This document shows, in pieces, positions 23,401 through 33,771 of a stretch of DNA of 64,000 bases. Made by a program: the position numbers and the translations under genes. The stretch is from Nymphaea colorata (taxonomy: Eukaryota > Streptophyta > Magnoliopsida > Nymphaeales > Nymphaeaceae): contig NC_045144.1 of assembly GCF_008831285.2 (NCBI RefSeq), forward strand, positions 17,685,716-17,749,715, in the 5' to 3' direction. The notes under the pieces are model-generated. The model was given only the letters and a program-made list of their open reading frames with translations. It did not search any database and was not told the origin of the DNA. Numbering within the stretch: the stretch's first letter is position 1; each line of letters begins with the position of its first letter.

Positions 23401-24607
23401 AGCTGGCACTGCATGTACGAATAAACTAAGCTATGAAACTTTACAAATTTTCCCTTGCCAAGCAAAGGTAAACGTACTGTCTGCAAATTCAGCTGCAACA
23501 GCTATCACGTCCTTCGAAATAAATTGGGAGGCGCCAACAACCAATCCAATGGTTGAAAAGATGATCACTCTTCTTTGACAAGCATCCAACCCATAAGCAT
23601 CTACACATATGAACAAGGACAAAGCAGTCAAAAGATGATTATAATTATACTCTGTTACTGGTAGTCTGGCTATGTTCTCTTACACAATTACACTCTTATC
23701 AAGATGTTTAAAGTTATAACTGATTTTGGAGAGAAGATGAAGTACAAGTCGGCAGTATTTTTAGTGGATGCATGTGCATGCTTTCACCGCACCAAATATC
23801 TGAAGAATGCATGAGGCCTGTTATTTTCATGTTTAGCTCATCAGAAGACAGGGTTAGCCATTTTAATAGAATTCCAACGATGATATAGCAAAAGAATAAA
23901 ACATTGTTTAGCTAGTGACCGCATTATTTAGCTAGTGACTCCCTTTGCATTCTTTTTCTGCAACGCAGATTCAAATTAACATTGTTTTCAGAATTCAAAT
24001 TCCACAAACTAAACAAATAATTTAATGAGATTGCCACTGTCTCGGATTGCTAAGAACTATCTTGTTGGACCAAAACCCTGTACAGTCTAGAAAACATTTA
24101 AATCAAGGTATCAAGTATCCGCAGAAATCACATGGTCCGATATCACGAATCCCTACATTGCTTGTCACATGAGAGGGAGGTCGAAGCCTCTGTATCCGGT
24201 AGAAATTCACAGAGAGAGAGAGAGAAAGCATTCACCGTTCATGCTCGACGTTGCCAAGACCGGCAATCTTTCTGTGTTGGATATCAATCTCTTGACACTC
24301 TTCTCCGGACTTCTCTGCAAAAGAGGATCAAGCGAGAACATGTAACGGAGAATGTTATCACATGAACTCTCTGCAAAAATTTCGATTGAAACGCCGAAAA
24401 TCCAGTTCTATTCAATGTCCTCCATATATCAAAGCGAGTTCCCACCACCGGAAAGAAAGCATGCCTACACTAGAGAAAAAATAATCTCTGCGATATTCTC
24501 ATACAACAGAGGCGATAACAGAGCGAGGTACAACGCACCGGAAAGAAATTGAGGGCATTAAGGGACCGACTGTGAACGAATTGACCCGTCGAGAACAAGG
24601 AAGCCAT
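20494..24607 (-). CDS. FKBP19: FKBP19, thylakoid lumen FKBP-type peptidyl-prolyl isomerase
   Basis: Ten exons on the minus strand: 24539-24607, 24236-24314, 23478-23600, 23323-23408, 23144-23194, 22649-22729, 22148-22192, 21485-21540, 20968-21043, 20494-20589. They encode 253 residues (Arabidopsis about 256). FKBPs catalyse proline cis-trans isomerisation. The N-terminus is a transit peptide. Next comes a twin-arginine lumen signal: R59-R60, a hydrophobic core (VIIFSTIGLVVGAS) and an AVAAEF cleavage-type site. The mature part has GKDYGKTKMRYPDYTE, SSGLQYKDLRLGSGPTPNVG, VVDWDGYTIGYYGRIFEARN, GGSFEGDDKDFFKFTVGSQ, VIPAFEEAIVGMSPGGVRR, IVVPPNLGYPDNDFNKKGP and GQRALDFVLRNQGLIDKTLL. These blocks fit FKBP19 better than other lumen FKBPs. 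The FKBP12 active-site Trp is Phe here (PAFEE), as far as I recall normal for this subfamily, so isomerase activity may be weak. Confidence 0.92.
22418..22503. repeat. Inverted repeat in FKBP19 intron
   Basis: TTGGATCCTC at 22418-22427 and its exact reverse complement GAGGATCCAA at 22494-22503 enclose 66 bp that contain a CACGTG palindrome. This may be a very short MITE or a chance hairpin. Confidence 0.35.
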
Positions 24608-27465
24608 GGCCGCGCCGAAGCGAGATGTGGGAGCAAGAAGAAGACGAAGAAGAGAGAGGGAGGGAGAGAGAGAGGGAGGGAGGGAACCTCACGGCCTTTC
24701 ACGCGCCATCTCCCGCCTTCTCTATTGTCCACCGTGGGATTAGGACTGTTATCGCTGCAGCATCGTGGATGGTTGATACAAAATTATCATCTTAGTCCCA
24801 TACCTTTGTAATAATCTCAGTAACGGACCTCTCATTTTTTGTCTTGAAATTGCTTTCTTTTCTCGACCACAACATATTGAATTTGGGCAGCTATCACTGT
24901 CCACTATTCAACATTTCATGTGTTATTTAATTCGACTTCGGATTTCAATACAAATCCAAAAATTACAAAAAAATATCACATCATAATTAACGATTAACGA
25001 GTTTTAAAATTTTGATTATAACTGAAATATTATTTTTAAAAAAAATTATTTAAAACAAATGAAATTTTTTTAAATTTAAGTAATTGAAACGAAGCCAAGG
25101 ATCAAACAGACCCTACCTTAGCCCACGAGACCCGACGATGAGACACAATTACTTTTTTTTCAAAAAATATAAAGAATATTGCAAAAGGGGAACAACCATT
25201 TGTCAAAAAAAGGGTGTAAAGGTTTGGGAATCTAATCGATCCGTCCTTTGTCATATCCTATTTGATTCGTTTTTTTTTATCCGACTGAGATCTAAATTTG
25301 GATTTCGTTGTTTTTGGTGCTCCATGCAAATTTTACAAAAAAATTATTTATTTTATATAAATATTTTGAAAATTTATATTTCGGCTTATATCAAAACTTT
25401 AAGATTATGAAAAATTTGGCTCATGCATGCAACCTTTTTTTAAAAAATAGAATTATCTAAATTTAAGTCCTATTACATAATATCATTACTTGAATACCAA
25501 AGTACCAAAATATTAGTTTGATTCGGGTATAGGGTAGCTGGTCGGGTTAAAGGCTTGTAAAAAGGCAGGTTTCTAGTTCGCTTCACATGAGCGTTATGTT
25601 CTTGTGTCTTAAGACGGTAGGACGCGACTCAGGACCCTGAAGGCAATGGGAATGGGGGCCTTCGGGTGGTGGGATTGACCCTCTCGCTCACCTGAATACC
25701 AGAGTTCTATCTAGTAGGGCTCTTTTTATTGTTACCAGACAATAATAATTTACAATTTGATAAACTACATGACAAACCAGTCATGACTATAAATTGGTGC
25801 AAATTGGTAGTCCTCAATTAGCTCACGGACACACTGTTTTAGATGTATACTCAAACAATATCATAAATAGCAAGTTAAGTAACATTTTACTTGCTTTTCC
25901 TTTTCAAACTTTAATACGGAACACCTGCTTTTTGTTCTCGTTCCATAAATTTCTTATAGAATTGCTATCTGATTGTACCTAAAAGTCCACAAGTTCTTTT
26001 CTAACTTTGACCGCCAAAAGCATCTCCAAATTTGTTAAATGGTCCGAAATATATGTTTTCAATTATCAAGTTTCTTTATATATGTGCGAAACATGATCTG
26101 TTTCAACTACTTTGGTACAAGTTATCTCATGGCCAATAATCATCAGACAAGGGATTTCCACAATCTAAATATTACCATTAGAAGATGTTTGATAAGAGCA
26201 TTTTATTTCAAAGTACATGCATATAACACAAGTTTAACAACAAACTGCTCTTGCAATATGCACTCTAAAAATATGTATTTCAAAAACACAATAATTTTGT
26301 TGTTGTAGTAAGTCAATTAAATATTTAACAAACCACTTGTTCACTACTATTATATTTAAGGGTCATTTTGCATTAAGAACAGTAATATGAGTATTTTATG
26401 AAACTTTCCCAAATATTGAGCATATTCATAAACTACGTAAACAAGTGTTCTATGAAATTATCATAATATTTTTAAGGCAAATTCATGAAACACCCACATA
26501 ATATTCCTCCTACCAAACAGCCGTTTGCTTTCATAAATAATTAGAGAATGAGAATAGAATATTTTTGTTAAGGACCAATTGTCATCGAGAAGTTATAGGT
26601 GTGGAATATGAAGGATTAAGGTTGACTAAATATTAATTTTAGTGTTTTTTAAATAAAGTTTTGCAACTATTAAAGCACATTTAACAGTAAAAATAATATA
26701 TTATATGATTTTTTTAACGTGCAAAGTTTGTGTTCATGAATGATTGCTCTTCTAATTGACTATTCAATAAAAGCTGTATTGAGACACCCATGATAGTGAT
26801 GTGATTATGACTCTTTTTTTGTTGCATCATTGTTTCCAGTTCAGTTTTTGGGCACATGATATTGTCTAAAATTGAGAGACTTCCTCAAGGACGTCCTCAA
26901 TCTTGATTTAAGATAAAATTTCCATTTTCTTAATTTATTTTCGCACATTTCTTATGGTACCTGTCAAGCTAAATTTTCAAATTATTTAGAGGTAACTATT
27001 ATTTTCTTTATTCCTTTCTCTTTTTTCAAGAAAGGGATAGCAACTACGGTCTACGGGCGCACTCAAGTTTAGAGCCCATTTGAAAGAGATCAATGATGGA
27101 CTTACCGAACCTACCATGAGCCTGGGTCCGGCTTCTCCAGACATTGTCAGTCAAAGGGTAACATTGTCCTTTTAGTAAGTTCCTACGCCGTAATTGACTA
27201 ATCATCGTCATTGCTTGAAAGCAATACCCAATACCCTCTCTCTCTCTCTAACCTTCCTGGTTTCTGCATCACTGTTCCTTGTTTCCCTTGGAAAACCAAG
27301 CCCTAAGGAAGCTTCCTCTCCCTCTCAACTACTATCTCTTGCGACGTCCCAACACACACTCGTTTCCGGCTCCCGCCATCTCTTTTTTATCTTGGTAGAT
27401 CTTTGACACCCACCTCCCTATTTCTCTCTCTCTGGTAGCCGGGGGTTTTCCATCTCAGTGGCTGG
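24608..27465. other. Intergenic region between FKBP19 and the IRX10-like gene
   Basis: The first about 200 bp are purine-rich and should be the FKBP19 leader and promoter. From about 24830 to 27180 the sequence is AT-rich with no recognisable gene apart from a SINE copy. From about 27180 CT-rich sequence marks the leader of the downstream GT47 gene. Confidence 0.6.
25503..25705 (+). mobile_element. tRNA-derived SINE, family A, copy 2
   Basis: It aligns with 5253-5508 through TAGCTGGTC, TTCTAGTTCGCTTC (degenerate box B), TTATGTTCTTGTGTCTTAA, GGTAGGACGCGAC, CTCAGGACC and TTCGGGTGGTGGGATTGAC-type blocks. It lacks an internal piece of about 45 bp seen in copy 1. A possible imperfect 12-bp target duplication (TGAATACCAAAG at 25491 against TGAATACCAGAG at 25693) overlaps the 3' end, so the borders are approximate. 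Confidence 0.6.
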
Positions 27466-30400
27466 ATGAAGAGCGAGTATTTGTGCCGTTTTGGGCGCAC
27501 CCATCTTCATATCTTCCTCTTTCTAGTATTGGGCTTCTGTGTTTCTGCTGAGAGGCATCATCACGGCCAACAACCGGAGCGAATCTCAGGTGCAATTCTT
27601 GATTTCTGTTATGTGCGTATGTGTTTTATTTCCTTCCACAAAAGCATCGCTTATGGTTATAGATCATTGATTCAGAATGCAGATTGTCTGAATTCTGATG
27701 TGGAGTTCGGTTACTGGATCTGTCTTTTTTCGTGAATTGGTGGATTTAGTGGTTATTGCCATTTACACTGTAGTTTGCTTTTGGTCCATTCGATGTGAAG
27801 CGGACTAACCAGGTTGTTGTGCTTGTGATAATTGATTAGCTTTTTTTTTTCCCTATTTTGGGAGCCGAAGAGCGGGCTACCATTGATTAGGAATCTAGAT
27901 GTTGTATTGAGTTGAAAAAAAAAAATCAATATGATTGACAATTGTCGTCGGTGGTTGTCGACTAAGTTGAAATCAGGACTCCGATTGTAATAGAATAGAT
28001 ACGGTCGAGTGGAGGAGAAGCCGTTAGAGCTTTTGAGGAAAACGTGAATCACAAAATTGGAGAATTCAGAGGCCCTTGATTGCAGGCGAAACTTTTATGT
28101 TCGATAGATTACAGTGGCATAACTTGTTTCCACTTCGAAGATGAAACTTTGAGGAAACCATTTTCCTTTAATTTTGAAGGAAATGCAACAAGGGTGATAG
28201 GCAACAAAGGTGAAATTCTAAACAATCTTCGACAGAGGTGGATGGGGATCCCGACAAGCGTGTCTTGAAATGTTAGCTGGAACCCCTGAACAAGCATTTT
28301 GGAGTGTGTAAGGTGTACGAGTAGGAATAGCTACTAGCAAGTATGAAGCATTGAGGCTGCTGATTGAAGGAATTATGATGCAAAATAGGCGAGGGTAAGA
28401 TTAATGAATTCCTAAAGGGGACGTGTCTAGGGGCAAATATGCACCAATCATAGTTTCATTTTGATACAGAGGCATGCCTTTTTTTAGCCCATATGGTACA
28501 GTGCCTCCTTCGTGTCACTTCGATTATATGAAATATCATGTTCTCACTTATGCACTTAATAAGAGCAAACTGGTTTTACACCCTGCCTCATCAAGCCAGG
28601 AAGCAAGATTGATGATTTCTGTAGTTGGAGAATAGGGGTCACTGTTTCTGGAATCAGGATGTGTCTCCTTTATTGAGGCGCTGATCTATAAAGATGCTTA
28701 ATGTTGATCTTAAGTTTATGCATCCATCATGCTCCCTGGAAGCCTTTGACCATGGGTTTTTGTCTTACCAGTCCCAACTTAATCCCTGCCCAGATGACCT
28801 GCACCACCAAAACCTTCGTTGCACGTAAATCAGGCCAATTATCTTTCTTTTTTTTTACTGTATAACCATTGCGATATTTCATATTTTGTAACTCTTAGTT
28901 ATAAGACGCAAAACCTCAAACAGGGGCACCATTAGGTCTATTACTTCCTTTTCTTTTCTTCACTTTCTTTTTCTCTAGTTGCATGTTTCAATATGGTCAA
29001 GTATGTCTAGATTGTATTCAAGTCAATGGTAAAATGTAGCAGTAACCACTTCAAGTGACTCTTGAACAGGGAAAGCTGGTGATGTTTTGGAGGACGATCC
29101 AGTTGGGAGGTTAAAGGTTTTTGTTTATGAGCTGCCGAGCAAATATAACAGGAAGATTCTGCAGAAAGATCCTAGGTGTTTAACACATATGTTTGCTGCA
29201 GAGATATTTATGCATAGGTTCTTACTATCAAGTCCAGTTCGCACACTCAATCCAGAAGAAGCAGACTGGTTTTACACACCTGTATACACCACCTGTGATC
29301 TGACGCCTAATGGCCTTCCCCTACCTTTCAAATCACCAAGGATGATGAGGAGTGCAATTCAGCTTATCTCTTCAAACTGGCCATATTGGAACCGTACTGA
29401 AGGAGCAGACCATTTCTTTGTTGTTCCACATGACTTTGGAGCTTGCTTTCATTACCAGGTAAAAGAGCGTGTAATCATTTTTCTAACTTCCTCTCATCTA
29501 AATTCTGCCTTCCTCAGAAGTAAGCTTTCAACGTAAGGTTACAGTTGGACCATAAATTTGCACATACCATGTGTTCTTTATTGATGAAGACTTATAGCTC
29601 ATGGTAGTTGCCAAGATGCATGTCAGACTGTGTAGAGGATAATGTTCAGAAAGGTCTACAAGCCTCATTTGTCTCGTTGCCCTTGAAAAAGGAAAAGTAT
29701 AGCAGAATTAATATAACACAATTTGCTATTTAGTTTTTTCGAAAATGCTGCCCCTTTGTTATGTATTTAATAAGGTTTTGCTGTATTCAGGAAGAGAAGG
29801 CTATTGAACGGGGAATTCTTCCATTGCTTCAAAGAGCTACTTTAGTTCAAACATTTGGTCAGCGGAATCATGTCTGTTTAAATGAGGCTACCTCTATCAT
29901 TATTCCCCCATATGCTCCTCCACAGAAAATGCAAGCTCACTTGATTCCACCAGACACCCCTCGATCCATCTTTGTCTACTTCCGTGGTTTGTTTTATGAT
30001 GTGGGTAATGATCCAGAAGGTGGCTATTATGCAAGGTAAACACTTCATCTAATGTGATTATTTTCAGTTTCCTTGTGTACTTGCAGTATGATTGGAACTT
30101 TCGAAATGAGGTTTCTTATCAGTTGGGTTTCTTTTTTTTTTTTCAATGGTGCAGAGGAGCACGTGCATCGGTGTGGGAAAACTTCAAGGATAACCCACTT
30201 TTTGACATCTCCACAGAGCATCCTACAACTTACTATGAAGACATGCAACGTGCAATTTTCTGTTTGTGTCCTCTGGGATGGGCTCCATGGAGTCCGAGAT
30301 TGGTTGAAGGAGTCATATTTGGATGCATACCGGTGATTATAGCAGATGATATCGTATTGCCCTTTGCAGATGCTATTCCATGGGAAGAAATTGGTGTTTT

Positions 30401-30668
30401 CGTCAACGAAGAGGATGTTCCCAGGTTAGATACCATCCTTACTAATATCCCGGCAGATGTTATCTTGAGAAAGCAGAGGCTGCTTGCAAACCCTGCAATG
30501 AAACAAGCCATGCTTTTCCCTCAGCCTGCTCAACCAGGCGATGCTTTCCATCAAATATTGAATGGCTTGGCACGTAAGCTCCCACATGATAAGAGCATCT
30601 ACTTGAAGCCAGGGCAGAAGGTCTTGAACTGGACTGCTGGACCTTTTGGTGATTTGAAACCTTGGTAG
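27466..30668 (+). CDS. IRX10/IRX10-L-type xylan xylosyltransferase (GT47, exostosin family)
   Basis: Four exons: 27466-27589, 29070-29458, 29791-30035, 30155-30668, encoding 423 residues. This Golgi type II enzyme family extends the beta-1,4-xylan backbone of cell walls (IRX10/IRX10-L; earlier names GUT2/GUT1). Residues about 12-28 (THLHIFLFLVLGFCVSA) form the signal anchor; a His-rich stem and ERISGKAGDVLEDDP follow. The exostosin domain shows RLKVFVYELPSKYN, DPRCLTHMFAAEIFMHRFLL, NPEEADWFYTPVY, NRTEGADHFFVVPHDFGACF, ATLVQTFGQRNHVC, SIFVYFRGLFYDVGNDPEGG, CLCPLGWAPWSPRLVEGV and FGCIPVIIADDIVLPFADAI, and the protein ends NWTAGPFGDLKPW. The near-identical blocks and ending fit IRX10-L best, but I cannot separate IRX10 from IRX10-L without a tree. 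It is the only cell-wall gene here, lying between plastid genes. Confidence 0.93.
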
Positions 30669-31766
30669 TGATTACTGAATGTCATTTTTGTAGAACAGGC
30701 ATGGATGTCCTTGGTGAAATTTTCCAAAGTGAAACCTGTACAACCTCGTGGGGCTTTGAATGTGCTGCATTATTTGCAGTGAAGACCCTAATTGTCATCA
30801 GAATGTAAAGTCTCGTCAAATTCTGGGGAGAATTTTATTGTAGTTCTATTGTATTGATTGTATTCTGAGAAAAACTTCCACCCAAGTCTCATTTTCAGGT
30901 TGTCTGAGCCTCTGAGGTGCTTGAGTTGAAGAATGCTTGTTTCCTTTACATCTTTCAGGTTTTTGTATGAGGGCATTGATCTTGTACCTGTCAATGGGGA
31001 CCTTCTGTGGCAAATATCAGATGCCGTTTAACTTCTTTGTCCAAAAATCTCACTGTCGATCTACATAAAATGAGTTCTATCTGCTTTTTCAAATGTTTCT
31101 AGTTCGGATGCCTTTTCAAACGTTTTTAGTTCGGTTTTTAGTTCGGATGCATACATGTCAACTTTCTGCCTACTAATTCTTCTTTTACATATGAGAACTT
31201 CCACTGATCTTTGAAAAGTATAAAACAGCAATCAAAAGATCTTAAGATTGTATGTGTCTAAGCAAACTGGCATCGCAGTTTATGGAAGTACATGCTCATA
31301 AATGTGTTGGCATGGGAATGAAGATCAAGTAAAGGGCTTAGAAGGCCGTTGATGCGGATATGGTATTGTGCAGTGCAATGGCAGCTGTCTGACATCCTTG
31401 TTTGTTGTCTATTGATTTCATGGAACCTTTTTTGTTGTGCAAATGATCGAGCAACAATGACCATTGTACATCAAAATCTTTTTTGTTTTAATTAACTTCT
31501 CCAATTTTATGTTTAAATTTGTTTTTCGATGACAATTATCAAACGGGGACCTGCCATTACTGTTTCTAAAAGAAAATGAAAGAAAAATACCTTTGAAAGA
31601 AAAAACCAAAGAGCAGTACAAAATCACATGACTTTATAATATTGACAAGCTTTTAATCTTATATTTGGTGATTGCCATTTGAGGGCTTAAATTTGTGTTA
31701 CAAAATTCAGAAATGCTAAGCATGCACAGCTTTACCTACCTTGCCTAAGGGTTAGGGTTGGTTCTA

Positions 31767-31955
31767 GGGGCGGATCCAAGGTAAGGCCCACTGGCCCTGG
31801 CCCCACTTCAAAAAAAATAAAAAATTTATATGTAAATTTTTAAAAATCTTACTTGTTTTATATAAAAAAAATTGAAAAATGATATTTCAACCCTAGTCAA
31901 AATTTAGAAATTTTAATTTGACTCGCCTCATAAAAAAAATTCTGGTTCCTCCCCG
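31767..31955 (+). mobile_element. MITE-like AT-rich element, copy 3
   Basis: This is the best-preserved copy of the family. It begins AGGGGCGGATCCAAGG and ends ATTCTGGTTCCTCCCC. Read in reverse the end is GGGGAGGAACCAGAAT, an imperfect inverted match to the start. The interior blocks are shared with copies at 2643, 5890 and 39083. No protein is encoded, and a target duplication is not clear. Confidence 0.55.
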
Positions 31956-32161
31956 TATCAGTTCTTTTTGTTTAATTTGATGGAAAGATTTTTCTGCACT
32001 TGATCCACAACCACACAAACTTGTTATCACTTGTCCAACTCAAACTTTTGCATTGGCATCCTTTTGACGTTTATTCGGCCATCGAGATGAAAATATCAAA
32101 CTCTTCCTTCAGCTCGGCATTGTCTCACTTTGAACTAAAATACGATGTGATGTGATTGTAG

Positions 32162-32389
32162 TTTTTTTTTCTTTAAGGGTGAGTGGTGGTTCATTCCACC
32201 GCTCCTAAGAAATGTCACTGCCCCCTTTTTTTGCTCGCCCTCTTAGGTTTTCAGAGAGCATGCTTCAAAACCTTTTACAGTCTAAAGAAATAGAGCACTG
32301 ACGTAACAATGACCACTCAAAGACTCGAACATAAGTACCTAAAGGAGTCATACCACCTTATCGTTCAGTACACTGCCACCCCTCGGAGT
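32162..32389 (-). mobile_element. tRNA-derived SINE, family B, with 12-bp target duplication
   Basis: The 228-bp element is flanked by perfect direct repeats ATGTGATTGTAG at 32150-32161 and 32390-32401. On the minus strand it starts CTCCGAGGGGTGGCAGTG, with a box-A-like TGGCAGTGTACTGA and a box B ATGTTCGAGTC, and ends in an A-rich tail (poly-T at the left on the plus strand). These are the marks of an RNA polymerase III-transcribed SINE. A diverged relative lies at 4713-4960. Confidence 0.8.
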
Positions 32390-32654
32390 ATGTGATTGTA
32401 GATGTTGCGTTTGATATAGTTATATAATATTATTGGAAACAAAAATATAATGGTGTGAAAGCATATGCTTTAGGATTAAGAAATATATTTCTAAAATATA
32501 ATGTTTTGCTTATGATCAAGCAAAGATTCCGGTCAACCTTCTTGGATATGGAACCAAGCAGATATTCGGGTCAACTTTCCTGCATATGGAACCAGCTCCA
32601 AAGGATTTGATACGAGCCAGATTCGGGTCTTCTCCGACCCGCCGTTATTAAGGC

Positions 32655-32666
32655 TCTGACGTCAGA
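32655..32666. promoter_or_regulatory. TGACGTCA palindrome (bZIP/TGA-type site)
   Basis: TCTGACGTCAGA is a perfect 12-bp palindrome with the TGACGTCA core bound by plant TGA/bZIP factors. It lies 1.1 kb upstream of the TRA2 start codon, so a role for that gene is uncertain. Confidence 0.3.
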
Positions 32667-33350
32667 CAGACGCGGGGAAGACTGCCGTATCAAAACCTTC
32701 CCCCGGAAAAATCAACGGTCCAGAAGGGTATAAAGGTCAACTGGACGGGTCAGATCTGGCGTTTAGTTGCGCTCTTACTTTCAACGAGCTGCCGGCCGCT
32801 GCTGGTGTGGGGCGGAGTCGGTAAGATGCTGAATGACCAAAACACCCTCACGCACTTCCTTTCGTTATCACGAAATATCTGAAAAAGCTTATCCGATTTT
32901 TTAGTTCAGGAAGTCGAAAATGCCCCGAGGCATACACATTTCAGAAACCCCTCGCAACTCATGGAAAATGCGGGAAAACGGACAACGTCAGAGAGGATAT
33001 TTCAAGAAAACTCTTGCCCGATGCCATTTGACACGACCACGTCGGTGATACTCGTAGAATGTGACAATATGAACAAAAAACAAATATGAAATTAAAATTA
33101 TGTAGATGACCGTGTTCAATGTGATATATATGAAATTAGTATGTATTAGACACTTAGACACTACTAATAAGGAACAAAATAAACTCATGATTTTTTTGTT
33201 CGGCGATTGAGAAAAAAACAAAGTGAAAAATATATGAAATAATACTAATTTTTTTTCTCTTTGTTTTTTCTTTAATAATTGATCTGGAGAAGATTAAGGC
33301 CTAACATTGTTTCATATATGTCTAACACTTAAGTGTATAGCACTTATCAA

Positions 33351-33371
33351 TATATATATATATATATATAT
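33351..33371. repeat. (TA)n microsatellite
   Basis: A pure TA run of about 21 bases upstream of TRA2. Confidence 0.9.
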
Positions 33372-33771
33372 GAGACATAGAATGATGATAACACCAAGCT
33401 AAAAATATAGGTTTGTAATCGCAGTTACTTTAAAAAAGGTTAACAAGATTTAATAAAGTTTCCCAAAACCGTGAACCTTATCATAAAATTCGAAAGCGTC
33501 AAGCAGTCTTTTACAATTATTGCAAAAGTTGGTTCCCTCTAAGATTAACATTTTCTAATCTAAGAATATTCTGCACGAAAGAAAATGTGCCGGTCTATTA
33601 CAAGAAAGAATGGGGATAAATTTGTGACTTACGTTCTGTAAGGACCCGGAGATCTCCGCCCGCGTTGTTAGGTGAAGCAGTCGTCCAAGTTTCGCCTATA
33701 GATCTCTCGCCGGCGTCGCCTTTCTCTTCTCCTCTTCACTCCACGTCTCTCTCTCTCTCACACGCATTATC

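Larger units (their letters stand above)
30669..33771. other. Intergenic region between the IRX10-like gene and TRA2
   Basis: It contains the GT47 3' end (about 30669-31000), a MITE-like copy, a family B SINE and a GC-richer block at about 32570-32960 with a TGACGTCA palindrome and a short direct repeat (GGTCAACCTTCTTGGATATGG / GGTCAACTTTCCTGCATATGG class). An AT-rich stretch follows, and a CT-rich leader starts at about 33720. I recognise no further gene. Confidence 0.6.

Noticed and set aside
28080-28268. Open frame of 62 codons in intron 1 of the IRX10-like gene
   Set aside because: No family similarity; exon 1 joins exon 2 at ERIS/GKAGDV in frame without it.
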